Shown here piece after piece: positions 37,548 through 47,825 of a DNA stretch of 64,000 bases; the stretch's first letter is position 1; the number at the start of each line of letters is the position of its first letter. The notes below the pieces were generated by a model, which saw only the letters and a list, made by a program, of their open reading frames with translations, ran no database searches and had not been told where the DNA came from. The position numbers were made by a program, and so were the translations under genes. This DNA comes from Neobacillus sp. YX16 (lineage in GTDB: Bacteria; Bacillota; Bacilli; Bacillales; Cytobacillaceae), in assembly GCF_030123505.1 (NCBI RefSeq), contig NZ_CP126115.1, forward strand, positions 1,936,001 through 2,000,000, in the 5' to 3' direction.

Positions 37548-38588
37548 GTGACTGATCGTAAAGCGGCCTTAGAAATGGCGCTAAAACAGATTGAAAAGCA
37601 ATTTGGTAAAGGCTCTATTATGAAAATGGGAGAGAAAACAGACACAAGAATTTTAACTAGTCCTAGCGGCTCACTAGCACTAGATTCAGCACTTGGAGTT
37701 GGCGGATACCCTAGAGGAAGAATTATTGAAATTTACGGACCAGAAAGCTCAGGTAAAACAACAGTTGCCTTACATGCTATTGCAGAAGTACAAGCTGCAG
37801 GTGGACAAGCAGCGTTTATCGACGCCGAGCATGCCCTGGATCCAGCATATGCACAAAAACTTGGAGTAAACATTGATGAGTTATTGCTATCCCAGCCAGA
37901 CACTGGTGAACAAGCACTAGAAATCGCAGAGGCACTTGTACGAAGCGGTGCAATTGATATTCTAGTAGTCGATTCCGTTGCAGCATTAGTTCCAAAAGCA
38001 GAAATTGAAGGAGAAATGGGAGATTCTCATATGGGCCTTCAAGCCCGCTTGATGTCTCAAGCGCTCCGTAAACTTTCTGGTGTCATTAATAAATCAAAGA
38101 CCATCGCAATCTTTATTAACCAGGTTCGTGAAAAAATTGGAGTTATGTTTGGAAATCCCGAGACAACTCCTGGTGGTCGTGCATTGAAATTCTACTCTAC
38201 CGTACGTATTGAGGTGCGTCGTGGAGAAGCACTAAAGCAAGGTACTGATATAGTTGGAAACAAAACGAAGATTAAGGTCGTTAAGAATAAAGTTGCTCCT
38301 CCATTCCGTACAGCTGAAGTGGATATTATGTATGGTGAAGGAATTTCTAAAGAGGGCGAGATCATTGATATTGGCTCTGAATTAGATATCGTCCAAAAGA
38401 GCGGTTCTTGGTATTCATATAATGAGGAAAGAATCGGTCAAGGCCGCGAAAATGCAAAGACTTTCTTAAGAGAAAATCCAAGCATTCGTCTTGAAATTCA
38501 GCAAAAAATCCGTGCGCACTATGGATTAGACGGTGAAAAGATTGTCACTGAAGTCGATGATGATGAGCAATTTGAATTAATAGATTAA
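37548..38588 (+). CDS. recA: Recombinase RecA
   Basis: A 346-residue RecA for homologous recombination and LexA cleavage. GPESSGKTT (about 64-72) is Walker [25 protein letters not shown] carries Walker B and L1, and [21 protein letters not shown]2. The acidic C-terminus ([12 protein letters not shown]) is typical. GTG start at 37548 after AAGGGAGGAAC. The LexA box and promoter upstream show SOS control. Confidence 0.98.
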   Translation: MTDRKAALEMALKQIEKQFGKGSIMKMGEKTDTRILTSPSGSLALDSALGVGGYPRGRIIEIYGPESSGKTTVALHAIAEVQAAGGQAAFIDAEHALDPAYAQKLGVNIDELLLSQPDTGEQALEIAEALVRSGAIDILVVDSVAALVPKAEIEGEMGDSHMGLQARLMSQALRKLSGVINKSKTIAIFINQVREKIGVMFGNPETTPGGRALKFYSTVRIEVRRGEALKQGTDIVGNKTKIKVVKNKVAPPFRTAEVDIMYGEGISKEGEIIDIGSELDIVQKSGSWYSYNEERIGQGRENAKTFLRENPSIRLEIQQKIRAHYGLDGEKIVTEVDDDEQFELID

Positions 38589-38590
38589 CA

Positions 38591-38624
38591 AAAAGAGCAA
38601 AGCCTGATTAGGTTTTGCTCTTTT
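38591..38624 (+). terminator. Intrinsic terminator after recA
   Basis: Stem AAAAGAGCAAA(gcct) / (agg)TTTTGCTCTTTT across 38591-38605 and 38610-38624; T-run on both sides. Confidence 0.88.
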
Positions 38625-38739
38625 CAATAAAATGCATAGTTATTGATAAAAATGTATATTTATTCATACGATAACCATTTAAGTAATGTTAAATTATGAA
38701 CAAAGTCTAAATATTTCAAAAAGCTGTCAGGAGTTACCC

Positions 38740-38768
38740 TTGACAATGAATATACACACATTTACAAT
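38740..38768 (+). promoter_or_regulatory. Sigma-A promoter of rny
   Basis: TTGACA (38740-38745), exactly 17 bp, TACAAT (38763-38768): a near-consensus promoter. It leaves a leader of about 125 nt before rny. The rest of the 312-bp gap between recA and rny is AT-rich, with no open frame. Confidence 0.75.
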
Positions 38769-38900
38769 TAACATGTATATTTTACATTTTTGTTAATATT
38801 ACAATGAAAAGCTGGTGCTTGCTGTATGTTGAACCTAACCAATGTACATGCCGACACTTAAAAAGTGTAACAAAAGTTCATAGCAAGAGGAGGTGTAACG

Positions 38901-40460
38901 ATGGAACCTATTACTATCATCTCCATTTTGCTTGGCATTATCGTCGGTGCCGTTGTTGGCTATTTTGTTCGTAAATCCATTGCTGAGGCAAAAATAGCAG
39001 GTGCAAAGAATGCTGCAGAGCAGATTCTTGAAGATGCAAAGCGTGACGCTGATTCATTGAAGAAGGAAGCTTTGCTTGAGGCAAAGGATGAAATTCACAA
39101 GCTTCGTACAGAGGCCGAACGTGAGGTTCGTGAACGAAGAAATGAACTGCAAAAACAAGAAAACCGTTTACTGCAAAGAGAAGAGAATTTAGATCGAAAG
39201 GATGAATCGTTAAATAAACGAGAAATTCTATTAGAAAAGAAGGATGATTCTCTAAACCAAAGACAACAGCATATTGAACAGATGGAAAGCAAAGTGGACG
39301 AGTTGGTACGAAAACAACAAACTGAACTTGAACGAATTTCGAGTTTAACTCGTGAGGAAGCGAAGAACATCATTATCGATAAAATGGAGCAGGAATTAAC
39401 CTATGACACTGCGATAATGATTAAGGAAAGTGAAAACCGCGCGAAAGAGGAAGCAGATAAGAAAGCGAAAGAAATTTTATCGCTAGCAATCCAGCGTTGC
39501 GCTGCTGACCATGTAGCGGAAACGACTGTATCTGTAGTCAACCTTCCAAATGATGAAATGAAGGGTCGTATTATTGGCCGTGAAGGAAGAAATATCCGAA
39601 CACTAGAAACACTTACGGGAATTGATTTGATTATCGATGATACCCCAGAGGCAGTAATTCTATCAGGATTCGATCCAATTCGTCGTGAAACGGCTCGATT
39701 GGCGCTTGAAAAGTTAGTTCAAGACGGCCGTATCCATCCTGCACGTATTGAGGAAATGGTAGAAAAATCACGTCGTGAAGTGGATGAGTATATTCGTGAA
39801 GTGGGTGAACAAACGACCTTTGAAGTCGGTGTTCATGGATTACATCCGGATCTTATTAAAATCCTGGGACGCTTAAAGTTCCGTACAAGTTACGGACAAA
39901 ATGTCCTAAAGCACTCTATGGAGGTAGCTCAGCTATCTGGCTTACTTGCAGCTGAACTTGGTGAGGATGAAACGCTGGCACGTCGTGCAGGGCTATTGCA
40001 TGATATCGGAAAAGCAATTGACCATGAAGTGGAAGGAAGCCATGTTGAAATTGGGGTTGAACTTGCAACTAAATACAAGGAACACCCGGTGGTTATCAAC
40101 AGTATTGCCTCACATCATGGTGATACGGAACCAACATCAACCATATCCGTTCTAGTGGCTGCTGCTGATGCGTTATCAGCCGCAAGACCTGGAGCACGTA
40201 GTGAAACTCTAGAAAACTATATTCGCCGCTTAGAAAAGCTGGAAGAGATTTCTGAGTCCTATGATGGTGTTGAGAAATCCTTCGCCATTCAAGCTGGACG
40301 TGAGGTGCGGATTATAGTTAGACCTGATGCAGTTGATGATTTAGCTGCACATCGTTTGGCTCGAGATATTCGGAAACGAATCGAAGAAGAGCTTGATTAT
40401 CCAGGACATATTAAAGTGACAGTCATCCGTGAAACACGGGCTGTGGAATACGCAAAATAA
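38901..40460 (+). CDS. rny: Ribonuclease Y
   Basis: A 519-residue membrane-anchored endoribonuclease that starts decay of many mRNAs. It has an N-terminal membrane helix (about 3-24), a long charged coiled coil (30-190), a KH domain (about 205-275; [13 protein letters not shown]) and an HD domain (about 330-430; [10 protein letters not shown] and [12 protein letters not shown] carrying the metal ligands). ATG follows GAGGAGGTGTAACG. Length and order match B. subtilis RNase Y (YmdA). Confidence 0.97.
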   Translation: MEPITIISILLGIIVGAVVGYFVRKSIAEAKIAGAKNAAEQILEDAKRDADSLKKEALLEAKDEIHKLRTEAEREVRERRNELQKQENRLLQREENLDRKDESLNKREILLEKKDDSLNQRQQHIEQMESKVDELVRKQQTELERISSLTREEAKNIIIDKMEQELTYDTAIMIKESENRAKEEADKKAKEILSLAIQRCAADHVAETTVSVVNLPNDEMKGRIIGREGRNIRTLETLTGIDLIIDDTPEAVILSGFDPIRRETARLALEKLVQDGRIHPARIEEMVEKSRREVDEYIREVGEQTTFEVGVHGLHPDLIKILGRLKFRTSYGQNVLKHSMEVAQLSGLLAAELGEDETLARRAGLLHDIGKAIDHEVEGSHVEIGVELATKYKEHPVVINSIASHHGDTEPTSTISVLVAAADALSAARPGARSETLENYIRRLEKLEEISESYDGVEKSFAIQAGREVRIIVRPDAVDDLAAHRLARDIRKRIEEELDYPGHIKVTVIRETRAVEYAK

Positions 40461-40491
40461 AGCGGTGCTTATGCACTGCTTTATTTTTTTT
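40456..40491 (+). terminator. Intrinsic terminator after rny
   Basis: 13-bp stem AATAAAGCGGTGC / GCACTGCTTTATT (40456-40468, 40473-40485; one G-U pair), loop TTAT, T-run. The 5' arm overlaps the rny stop. Confidence 0.88.
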
Positions 40492-40569
40492 GCAGGGTGA
40501 CTTACGGTTAAATAAAATAAAAGTGTGATACAATTTATAGTAAATAAATGCATCACGAAAGGATTACAA

Positions 40570-41367
40570 ATGAACTTATTATTTATTGGAGATGTTGTAG
40601 GCTCACCAGGCCGAGATATGGTGAAAGAGTATGTGCCAAAAATTAAAGAAAAATATAGACCAAATTTTACGATAATTAATGGTGAAAATGCTGCAGGAGG
40701 CAGAGGGATTACAGAAAAGATTTACCGGGAGTTTTTGGGTTCCGGCGCACAGGCTGTAACTCTTGGAAACCACTCCTGGGATAACAAGGAGATCTTTGAA
40801 TTTATCGAATCGGCAAAGAATATGGTACGGCCGGCAAATTTCCCTGAAGGTACCCCAGGGAAAGGATTAGTATTCTTTAAGGTAAATGACCTAGAAGTAG
40901 CTGTCATCAATTTACAAGGGCGCACATTTATGCCGCCTCTAGATTGTCCTTTTAAAAAGGCGGATGAATTAGTGGAAATGGCACAGAAAAGAACACCATT
41001 TATTTTTGTGGATTTCCATGCAGAAGCAACAAGCGAAAAACAAGCAATGGGCTGGTATTTGGATGGAAGGGTTTCAGCTGTAGTTGGCACACATACACAC
41101 GTTCAAACCGCTGATAGCCGTATCCTGCCAGGAGGCACAGGCTATTTAACGGATGTAGGGATGACAGGTCCATATGATGGAATTCTTGGTATGGAAAGGG
41201 AAGCAGTCATCACAAAATTCCTTACAAGCCTTCCTGTACGATTTGAAGTTCCTAAAGCGGGTAGAACCCAGCTTAGTGGAGTCTACATGGAACTTGACAG
41301 GAAAACTGGCAAGAGCAAAAAAATGGAAAGAATTTTAATAAATGAAGATAATCCTTGGTATTCTTAA
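40570..41367 (+). CDS. ymdB: YmdB-like metallophosphoesterase
   Basis: A 265-residue calcineurin-like phosphodiesterase. Metal-binding motifs are GDVVGSPGRDM (N-terminus), INGENAAGG, GNHSWDN and GTHTHVQTAD. B. subtilis YmdB hydrolyses 2',3'-cyclic nucleotides and affects biofilm formation and motility. It is next to RNase Y as in B. subtilis. ATG 40570 after GAAAGGATTACAA gives the family length; an upstream in-frame start at 40525 adds 15 unsupported residues. Confidence 0.94.
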   Translation: MNLLFIGDVVGSPGRDMVKEYVPKIKEKYRPNFTIINGENAAGGRGITEKIYREFLGSGAQAVTLGNHSWDNKEIFEFIESAKNMVRPANFPEGTPGKGLVFFKVNDLEVAVINLQGRTFMPPLDCPFKKADELVEMAQKRTPFIFVDFHAEATSEKQAMGWYLDGRVSAVVGTHTHVQTADSRILPGGTGYLTDVGMTGPYDGILGMEREAVITKFLTSLPVRFEVPKAGRTQLSGVYMELDRKTGKSKKMERILINEDNPWYS

Positions 41368-41397
41368 CCTTCCAATTGTGGAAGGTTATTTCTTTTT
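41366..41397 (+). terminator. Intrinsic terminator after ymdB
   Basis: Stem AACCTTCC / GGAAGGTT (41366-41373, 41380-41387), loop AATTGT, then ATTTCTTTTT. It starts inside the stop codon. Confidence 0.75.
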
Positions 41398-41538
41398 ACT
41401 AATAAATAAGCACTTTTTTTGTCCAAGCCGGAATATGTCTTTTGCAGAATGAATATAGTAGCAGTGGAATCTTATATACCTGATTTGCTCATGAAACTGC
41501 TCATGCCAGGATCGGGATTATACAAGGGGGAGCTAGGA

Positions 41539-41799
41539 ATGGAAATATTAAAAGTTTCAGCAAAATCTAATCCTAATTCTGTAGCTGGTGCACTTGCTGG
41601 AGTTCTGCGTGAAAGAGGTGCAGCAGAAATACAGGCGATTGGTGCAGGTGCATTGAATCAAGCTGTTAAGGCAGTAGCGATTGCAAGAGGATTTGTAGCA
41701 CCTAGCGGAGTAGATTTGATTTGCATCCCTGCGTTCACTGACATTAAGATTGATGGTGAAGAACGCACGGCTATAAAGCTTATTGTTGAACCAAGATGA
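41539..41799 (+). CDS. spoVS: Stage V sporulation protein S
   Basis: An 86-residue SpoVS, the normal length, starting MEILKVSAKSNPNSVAGALA with GAGALNQAVKAVAIARGFV and the end IKLIVEPR. The Alba-like fold suggests nucleic acid binding; it is needed for later sporulation stages and affects septation. ATG 41539 follows AAGGGGGAGCTAGGA; an upstream in-frame extension to 41419 is not conserved and lacks a ribosome binding site. Confidence 0.97.
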   Translation: MEILKVSAKSNPNSVAGALAGVLRERGAAEIQAIGAGALNQAVKAVAIARGFVAPSGVDLICIPAFTDIKIDGEERTAIKLIVEPR

Positions 41800-41846
41800 A
41801 AGAGATAGAATCAAAGATGTGAAACAAGATGAATAAATCAAACTTT

Positions 41847-41876
41847 TACCTGCTTAAATTGTAAGCAGGTATTTTT
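41847..41876 (+). terminator. Intrinsic terminator after spoVS
   Basis: Stem TACCTGCTTA / TAAGCAGGTA (41847-41856, 41862-41871), five-base loop, T-run. Confidence 0.85.
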
Positions 41877-41914
41877 ATATACAAATCATATTTAAAATGT
41901 TATTCTAGTATAAA

Positions 41915-41928
41915 TGAAAGCGTTTTCC
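41915..41928. promoter_or_regulatory. CcpA (cre) site candidate upstream of korAB
   Basis: TGAAAGCGTTTTCC matches the catabolite-responsive element pattern TGWAARCGYTWWCW except for the last base. It lies 338 bp before korA. A weaker copy, TGTAAGCGTTTAGT (42121-42134), lies closer. Confidence 0.6.
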
Positions 41929-41993
41929 TGGTTAAAGTATTAAAGTAATATATTTTATTAGATTTATTAATAAATCGCATAACAACAATGTTT

Positions 41994-42016
41994 TATAACC
42001 ATTTTATATGGTTATA
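41994..42016. promoter_or_regulatory. Inverted repeat in the korAB upstream region
   Basis: TATAACCAT (41994-42002), five bases, ATGGTTATA (42008-42016), perfect arms. No T-run directly follows, which makes an operator or leader hairpin more likely than a terminator. Confidence 0.5.
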
Positions 42017-42160
42017 TGCAGATTTAATAAATGTCAATTTTTATAATATAAAAAAATATTCATATTTTAGACAATATTTCGTATGAAAGGGTTGCAATTT
42101 TTGGTTTAGAGGTCTAGAATTGTAAGCGTTTAGTACATCTTCTAGTTTCAATTTATTTTT

Positions 42161-42178
42161 CCTTTAAAGCTTTAAAGG
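42161..42178. promoter_or_regulatory. Perfect 18-bp palindrome upstream of korAB
   Basis: CCTTTAAAG directly joined to CTTTAAAGG. It lies 88 bp before korA and about 25 bp upstream of a candidate promoter (TTGTGC 42204-42209, 16 bp, TATAAA 42226-42231), a good position for a regulator. Regulator unknown. Confidence 0.5.
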
Positions 42179-42265
42179 CTAAAATCTAGTGAATAACTCG
42201 GAATTGTGCTACTCTATATGAGAGTTATAAAATATATTTTTTACATATCCAAAGGGGTGTAAGTC

Positions 42266-44002
42266 ATGATCAATCAACTTTCGTGGAAAGTTGGCGGACA
42301 ACAAGGGGAAGGTATTGAAAGTACAGGGGAAATATTTGCTATTGCATTGAATCGCCTCGGTTATTACTTGTATGGTTATCGTCACTTTTCATCTCGTATC
42401 AAAGGCGGTCATACAAACAACAAAATCAGAGTCAGCACGACAGAAGTTCGTTCAATCTCTGATGATCTTGATGTTCTTGTCGCTTTTGACCAAGAAACTA
42501 TCGATTTAAACTACAAAGAGTTACACAGCAAAGGTGTAATACTTGCGGATGCAAAGTTCACGCCGAAGAAACCAGAAGATACACAAGCAGCATTGTATGC
42601 GGTTCCATTTACAGAAATTGCTACTGAATTAGGAACATCCCTAATGAAAAACATGGTAGCCATTGGTGCTACATCAGCTGTCTTGAATCTTGATATTCAT
42701 GTTTTTGAAGAAGTAGTTCAAGAGATTTTTGGTAAAAAAGGTGCTCAAGTAGTTGCGAAAAACATGGATGCCATTAAAGCTGGATATGATTATATGAAGA
42801 AACAGCTTGTAGATGGCATTGAAATAATGGAACTTGAAAAAGCTGACGGCAAGAAGCGCATGTTCATGATTGGAAATGATGCTATTGCATTAGGAGCAGT
42901 TGCGGCTGGATGTCGTTTTATGGCTGCGTACCCAATAACACCAGCTTCTGAAATAATGGAATATTTAATTAAAAAGCTTCCTGCTCTTGGTGGTACGGTT
43001 ATTCAAACGGAAGATGAAATTGCTGCCTGTACAATGGCAATTGGTGCTAACTATGCTGGTGTTCGTACAATTACGGCATCTGCTGGCCCAGGATTATCAT
43101 TAAAAATGGAAGCAATTGGTCTCTCAGGTATAACTGAAACTCCGCTAGTTGTTGTTGATACACAGCGTGGCGGTCCATCTACAGGATTACCAACAAAGCA
43201 AGAACAGTCAGATTTAATGGCTATGATCTATGGAACACATGGAGAAATTCCTAAAATCGTTATGGCTCCTAGTACTGTAGAAGAGGCTTTCTATGATACA
43301 ACTGAGGCATTTAACCTTGCTGAAGAATATCAATGTCCTGTAATTGTTCTTACAGACCTTCAACTATCTTTAGGTAAGCAGACAGTTGAACCTTTAAGTA
43401 TGGATAAAGTAGAAATCAGACGTGGAAAGCTTGTTACAAATGAAATTCCTGAAAGTGAAAACAAAGCATATTTCAAACGTTATGAAGTGACGTCTGATGG
43501 AGTTTCTCCACGTGTCATCCCTGGTATGAAAAATGGTATTCACCATGTAACAGGTGTTGAACATGATGAAACAGGAAAACCTTCTGAATCGGCTGTAAAT
43601 AGGAACGCTCAAATGGACAAGCGATTCCGTAAAATAGAAAATATTCGTTTCAATACACCAGTGTATAAAAACGCTAAGCATGAAGATGCTGACATTTTAT
43701 TAGTTGGTTTTAATTCAACTAGAGGTGTAATTGAGGAAGCTATGGTTCGTTTAGAAAATGAAGGAATGAAAGTGAATCACGCTCATATTCGTTTGATACA
43801 CCCATTCCCAACGGACGAAGTACTACCACTTGTTCGTTCAGCAAAGAAAGTAGTGGTTGTTGAAAACAATGCTACTGGTCAATTGGCAAACATTATGAAA
43901 ATGAATGTTGGGCATGCTGAAAAGATTATTAAACATTTAAAATATGACGGTAATCCGTTCCTACCACACGAAGTATATACAAAATGTAAGGAGTTGTTCT
44001 AA
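42266..44002 (+). CDS. korA: 2-oxoacid:ferredoxin oxidoreductase, alpha subunit (gamma-alpha fusion)
   Basis: A 578-residue subunit of a 2-oxoglutarate (or related 2-oxoacid):ferredoxin oxidoreductase. Residues 1-190 are the gamma domain (WKVGGQQGEGIESTGEIFA), 200-430 the pyrimidine-binding alpha domain (AAYPITPASEIMEYL, QTEDEIAACTMAIGANYAG, ASAGPGLSL), and the rest the domain II fold. It decarboxylates 2-oxoglutarate to succinyl-CoA with reduced ferredoxin. Separated from korB by 2 bp. B. subtilis has tdh-kbl in this place. ATG 42266 after AAAGGGGTG. Confidence 0.94.
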   Translation: MINQLSWKVGGQQGEGIESTGEIFAIALNRLGYYLYGYRHFSSRIKGGHTNNKIRVSTTEVRSISDDLDVLVAFDQETIDLNYKELHSKGVILADAKFTPKKPEDTQAALYAVPFTEIATELGTSLMKNMVAIGATSAVLNLDIHVFEEVVQEIFGKKGAQVVAKNMDAIKAGYDYMKKQLVDGIEIMELEKADGKKRMFMIGNDAIALGAVAAGCRFMAAYPITPASEIMEYLIKKLPALGGTVIQTEDEIAACTMAIGANYAGVRTITASAGPGLSLKMEAIGLSGITETPLVVVDTQRGGPSTGLPTKQEQSDLMAMIYGTHGEIPKIVMAPSTVEEAFYDTTEAFNLAEEYQCPVIVLTDLQLSLGKQTVEPLSMDKVEIRRGKLVTNEIPESENKAYFKRYEVTSDGVSPRVIPGMKNGIHHVTGVEHDETGKPSESAVNRNAQMDKRFRKIENIRFNTPVYKNAKHEDADILLVGFNSTRGVIEEAMVRLENEGMKVNHAHIRLIHPFPTDEVLPLVRSAKKVVVVENNATGQLANIMKMNVGHAEKIIKHLKYDGNPFLPHEVYTKCKELF

Positions 44003-44004
44003 AC

Positions 44005-44871
44005 ATGGCCACTTTTAAAGACTTTAGAAATAATGTAAAACCGAACTGGTGCCCTGGCTGTGGCGACTTCTCTGTACAAGCGGCAATGCAACGTGCAGCA
44101 GCAAATGTAGGTCTTGAGCCTGAAAACTTAGCTGTTATTTCTGGTATCGGATGTTCTGGTCGTATCTCTGGTTATATTAATTCATATGGCTTCCATGGAA
44201 TTCATGGCCGTTCATTACCAATCGCTCAAGGTGTAAAAATGGCAAACCGTGATTTAACAGTTATCGCTTCCGGCGGTGACGGTGACGGCTTTGCAATCGG
44301 TATGGGACATACCATTCATGCGATCCGTCGTAATGTAGATATCACCTACATTGTTATGGATAACCAAATCTATGGTTTAACAAAAGGACAAACGTCTCCA
44401 CGTTCAGCTACCGGCTTTAAAACGAAATCATCGCCGCTAGGTTCGATTGAACAACCGATTTCACCAATGGAGATGGCGTTAACTGCAGGGGCAACATTTG
44501 TTGCACAAAGTTTCTCTACAGATTTAAAAGACCTAACTGCATTAATTGAAGCAGGCATTAAGCATAAAGGGTTCTCTTTAATTAACGTTTACAGTCCTTG
44601 TGTAACCTATAATAAGGTCAACACTTATGATTGGTTTAAAGAAAATCTTACGAAGTTAAGTGATATTGAAGGATATGATCCTTCAAACCGTGAAAACGCT
44701 ATGCAGACATTGATGAAGCATAATGGTTTAGTTACTGGTTTGATTTATCAAAACACAGAACGTAAATCCTACCAGGAATTGATTAATAATTACTCTGAAA
44801 CTCCATTAGCAAAAGCTGATCTTAACCTTGATCAAGGATACTTTGATAAATTAGTTAACGAATTTATGTAA
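44005..44871 (+). CDS. korB: 2-oxoacid:ferredoxin oxidoreductase, beta subunit
   Basis: A 288-residue TPP-binding subunit. NWCPGCGDFS (Cys16, Cys19) and GIGCSGR provide Fe-S ligand cysteines, and GGDGDGFAIGMGHTIHA with DNQIYGLTKGQTSP is the TPP/magnesium motif. It acts with KorA; electrons pass to ferredoxin. The pair offers a ferredoxin-linked route next to or instead of the NAD-linked 2-oxoglutarate dehydrogenase. A perfect 15-bp hairpin ends the operon. Confidence 0.95.
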   Translation: MATFKDFRNNVKPNWCPGCGDFSVQAAMQRAAANVGLEPENLAVISGIGCSGRISGYINSYGFHGIHGRSLPIAQGVKMANRDLTVIASGGDGDGFAIGMGHTIHAIRRNVDITYIVMDNQIYGLTKGQTSPRSATGFKTKSSPLGSIEQPISPMEMALTAGATFVAQSFSTDLKDLTALIEAGIKHKGFSLINVYSPCVTYNKVNTYDWFKENLTKLSDIEGYDPSNRENAMQTLMKHNGLVTGLIYQNTERKSYQELINNYSETPLAKADLNLDQGYFDKLVNEFM

Positions 44872-44878
44872 GTACATG

Positions 44879-44911
44879 GAAAATCCCGTAGTATACTACT
44901 ACGGGATTTTC
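44879..44911. terminator. Terminator after korB
   Basis: Perfect 15-bp stem GAAAATCCCGTAGTA / TACTACGGGATTTTC (44879-44893, 44897-44911) with a three-base loop; A/T-rich on both flanks so it may work in both directions. Confidence 0.85.
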
Positions 44912-45051
44912 TATTGTTTTCAAGCCTATAAACCTTTATACTATAATAATGTGCGGAAGTGTGTTAGGTAGGATTCTTACACACTAGTACAGGGAAAATT
45001 TTACTTTTCATAGACTAATTTTTAAATTGACTGAAAGGAGATTTATTATTT

Positions 45052-46596
45052 ATGAATGAAAAACAACGTATAGATGCTCAACAAATCGAAGCTGCTAATT
45101 CTTCGGACAAAAAATCCGCCAAGGATTACAGTAAGTACTTTGAGCAGGTAATTACTGCACCTTCATTAAAAGACGCTAAAAAGCGTGGAAAAGAAGAAGT
45201 AAAGTATCATAACGATTTCTCTATTCCAGAAGAATTTCGTGGTATGGGAGAAGGCCGTAAGTTTTATATCCGTACCTATGGCTGCCAAATGAATGAACAT
45301 GATACCGAAGTAATGGCAGGAATCTTTTTGGCTCTAGGATATGAACCTACAGATTCAACCGAGGATGCCAATGTTATTCTTTTAAATACATGTGCAATTC
45401 GTGAAAATGCAGAAAACAAAGTGTTCGGTGAACTAGGACATTTAAAGCATTTGAAGTTGGAAAAGCCAGATTTACTTATAGGTGTATGTGGATGTATGTC
45501 TCAAGAAGAATCTGTGGTTAATAAGATTCTAAAAACCTATAATCAAGTAGACATGATATTTGGCACACATAACATTCACCGTTTGCCAAATATTTTACAT
45601 GAAGCATACATGTCAAAGGAAATGGTTGTTGAAGTATGGTCCAAAGAAGGGGACGTTATTGAGAACCTTCCAAAGGTAAGACGCGGAAATATAAAGGCAT
45701 GGGTTAACATTATGTACGGCTGCGACAAATTTTGTACCTATTGTATTGTTCCATTTACACGCGGTAAAGAGCGAAGCCGTCGTCCTGAAGAGATTATCCA
45801 AGAAGTCCGTCATTTAGCTGCACAAGGCTATCAGGAAGTTACACTCTTGGGCCAAAATGTAAATGCGTATGGGAAAGATTTAGAGGGTGTGAACTATGGT
45901 CTAGGTGAACTTATGGACGAATTACGGAAGATAGATATTCCGCGTATTCGTTTTATGACAAGTCATCCACGTGATTTTGATGACCATTTGATTGAAGTTC
46001 TTGCAAAAGGCGGCAATTTAATGGATCATATCCACCTTCCTGTTCAATCCGGGTCTACTGATGTATTAAAGATTATGGCTCGTAAATATACTAGAGAACA
46101 ATATCTAGAACTGGTACGCAAGATTAAAGCAGCGATTCCAAACGTTGCATTAACTACTGATATTATTGTTGGTTATCCAAATGAAACGGATGAACAATTT
46201 GAAGAAACAATGTCTTTATATCGTGAAGTGGGCTACGAACTAGCGTATACGTTCATATATTCACCTCGTGAGGGTACCCCTGCTGCAAAAATGCAGGATA
46301 ATGTTCCAATGGAGGTAAAGAAGGAACGTTTACAGCGTTTAAATGCTTTAGTTAACGAGATGTCTGCTGAGGCAATGAAGAAACATAAAGGCCAAATTGT
46401 CGAAGTTCTTGTCGAAGGGGAAAGCAAGAATAATCCTGAAGTACTTGCAGGATACACGTCTAAAAGCAAGCTTGTTAATTTTGCTGCACCTAAATCAGCG
46501 ATTGGTAAAATTGTTAAGGTGAGAATTACCGATGCAAAAACATGGTCATTAAACGGAGAAATGGTGGAAGAATTAGAACCAGTAGAGGTGAAGTAA
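45052..46596 (+). CDS. miaB: tRNA-2-methylthio-N6-isopentenyladenosine synthase MiaB
   Basis: A 514-residue radical SAM methylthiotransferase acting on i6A37 of tRNAs. Three parts are seen: N-terminal MTTase domain ([18 protein letters not shown] with its cysteines, [25 protein letters not shown]), radical SAM core with CDKFCTYC (Cys224, Cys228, Cys231), and a C-terminal TRAM domain (about 450-510). The roughly 65-residue N-terminal extension is normal for Bacillus MiaB. ATG 45052 follows AAAGGAG. It ends 1 bp before ymcA. Confidence 0.97.
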   Translation: MNEKQRIDAQQIEAANSSDKKSAKDYSKYFEQVITAPSLKDAKKRGKEEVKYHNDFSIPEEFRGMGEGRKFYIRTYGCQMNEHDTEVMAGIFLALGYEPTDSTEDANVILLNTCAIRENAENKVFGELGHLKHLKLEKPDLLIGVCGCMSQEESVVNKILKTYNQVDMIFGTHNIHRLPNILHEAYMSKEMVVEVWSKEGDVIENLPKVRRGNIKAWVNIMYGCDKFCTYCIVPFTRGKERSRRPEEIIQEVRHLAAQGYQEVTLLGQNVNAYGKDLEGVNYGLGELMDELRKIDIPRIRFMTSHPRDFDDHLIEVLAKGGNLMDHIHLPVQSGSTDVLKIMARKYTREQYLELVRKIKAAIPNVALTTDIIVGYPNETDEQFEETMSLYREVGYELAYTFIYSPREGTPAAKMQDNVPMEVKKERLQRLNALVNEMSAEAMKKHKGQIVEVLVEGESKNNPEVLAGYTSKSKLVNFAAPKSAIGKIVKVRITDAKTWSLNGEMVEELEPVEVK

Positions 46597-46597
46597 A

Positions 46598-47050
46598 GTG
46601 GCTAAATTTACAAAAGACGATATCATCGCTCGTGCCCAAGAATTAGCACGTATGATTGCGGAAACAGAGGAAGTTGATTTCTTTAAACGAGCAGAAGCAC
46701 AGATTCACGTAAACGCAAAAGTTAGTACGCTAATTTCTGATATAAAGGGTTTGCAAAAGCAGGCAGTTAATTTACAGCATTACGGTAAGCCAGAAGCATT
46801 GAAAAAGGTGGAAGACAAAATTGCTTCCATTGAACAGGAACTAGACAATATTCCGGTTGTTCAAGAGTTTAAGCAATCTCAAATTGATGTAAATGAATTG
46901 CTTCAGTTAATTGCCACAACGATCTCAAATAAAGTAACAGATGTCGTTATTGAATCAACAGGTGGAGATGTATTAAAAGGTGAAACCGGTGCAAGTGTAA
47001 GTAATGGCGGGTCTTGCGGAAATCATGACGACCATGACCACAATCATTAA
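46598..47050 (+). CDS. ymcA: RicA (YmcA) regulatory protein
   Basis: A 150-residue helical YlbF/YmcA-family protein: FTKDDIIARAQELARMIAET and the central coiled coil to about 110. In B. subtilis YmcA, YlbF and YaaT (RicA/F/T) form an Fe-S complex that affects RNase Y-dependent mRNA processing, competence, sporulation and biofilms. The C-terminal tail ends in a Cys/His/Asp cluster (GGSCGNHDDHDHNH) that might bind metal. GTG start at 46598, 1 bp after miaB. Confidence 0.92.
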   Translation: MAKFTKDDIIARAQELARMIAETEEVDFFKRAEAQIHVNAKVSTLISDIKGLQKQAVNLQHYGKPEALKKVEDKIASIEQELDNIPVVQEFKQSQIDVNELLQLIATTISNKVTDVVIESTGGDVLKGETGASVSNGGSCGNHDDHDHNH

Positions 47051-47059
47051 ATAAATCAT

Positions 47060-47090
47060 AACCAGGCTTTGTTAAAGCCTGGTTTTTTTA
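47060..47090 (+). terminator. Intrinsic terminator after ymcA
   Basis: Stem AACCAGGCTTT / AAAGCCTGGTT (47060-47070, 47074-47084), loop GTT, seven T. Confidence 0.9.
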
Positions 47091-47143
47091 TACATTTATC
47101 TCACAGAAGAAAATCCTCCTGACTTAAATACATGCCTAATTGT

Positions 47144-47171
47144 AACCTACATAAAACTCCCGCATAAAATG
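47144..47171 (+). promoter_or_regulatory. Candidate sigma-K promoter of cotE
   Basis: AAC (47144-47146), 16 bp, CATAAAATG (47163-47171). B. subtilis cotE has a late sigma-K promoter, so this is expected; assigned by eye. Confidence 0.35.
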
Positions 47172-47275
47172 TACTATGACTAAACTTTTAACCAGTATTC
47201 TCAGAAATATATCGCACACTAGTCTAAAAAATTGCATAGGATGAAATGAAAATGAATGAGGAGGTTTCGCGCGAA

Positions 47276-47821
47276 ATGGGAGAATACAGAGAGATAATTG
47301 TTAAGGCCGTAGTAGCGAAAGGGCGTAAATTCACCAATTCCAATCATACGATTAGCCCGGCACATAGTCCAACCAGCATACTTGGCTGTTGGATTATCAA
47401 CCATAAATACAACGCGAAAAAAGTCGGCAAAACTGTAGAGATACACGGCTCTTATGACATCAATGTATGGTACTCATACAATGACAATACCAGAACAGAA
47501 GTTGTTACTGAATGTGTTAAATATACAGATGTCATTAAGTTGAAATACCGTGACCATGATTGCTTGGATGACAATGAGATTTGTGCTCGTGTTTTGCAAC
47601 AGCCTAATTGTTGTGAAGCAGTCATCTCCCCAAATGGCAATCGAATCATTGTTCATGTTGAAAAGGAATTCCTAGTGGAAGTAATTGGTGAAACAAAAGT
47701 ATGTGTTGCCATTAATCCAAAGGGCTGCCATGATGATGACGATGATTGGGGAATGGATGTTGATGACGAGGAATTTGAGGAATTAAACCCAGATTTCTTA
47801 CTTGGAGTCGAAGAAGAGTAA
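47276..47821 (+). CDS. cotE: Outer spore coat morphogenetic protein CotE
   Basis: A 181-residue CotE, exactly the B. subtilis length, when started at ATG 47276 (11 nt after GAGGAGG). It reads [19 protein letters not shown], with [20 protein letters not shown] and a very acidic C-terminus ([18 protein letters not shown]). CotE assembles the outer coat on the mother-cell side. In-frame ATGs upstream (47246, 47252) precede the ribosome binding site. Confidence 0.96.
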   Translation: MGEYREIIVKAVVAKGRKFTNSNHTISPAHSPTSILGCWIINHKYNAKKVGKTVEIHGSYDINVWYSYNDNTRTEVVTECVKYTDVIKLKYRDHDCLDDNEICARVLQQPNCCEAVISPNGNRIIVHVEKEFLVEVIGETKVCVAINPKGCHDDDDDWGMDVDDEEFEELNPDFLLGVEEE

Positions 47822-47825
47822 ACAT

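Noticed and set aside
41433..41460. Sigma-H promoter for spoVS
   Set aside because: A GCAGAATGA -10-like piece exists, but the only -35-like GGAATA is too close to fit the usual spacing.
41419..41538. N-terminal extension of spoVS by 40 residues
   Set aside because: SpoVS is an 86-residue protein with a good start and ribosome binding site at 41539; the extension is not family-like.
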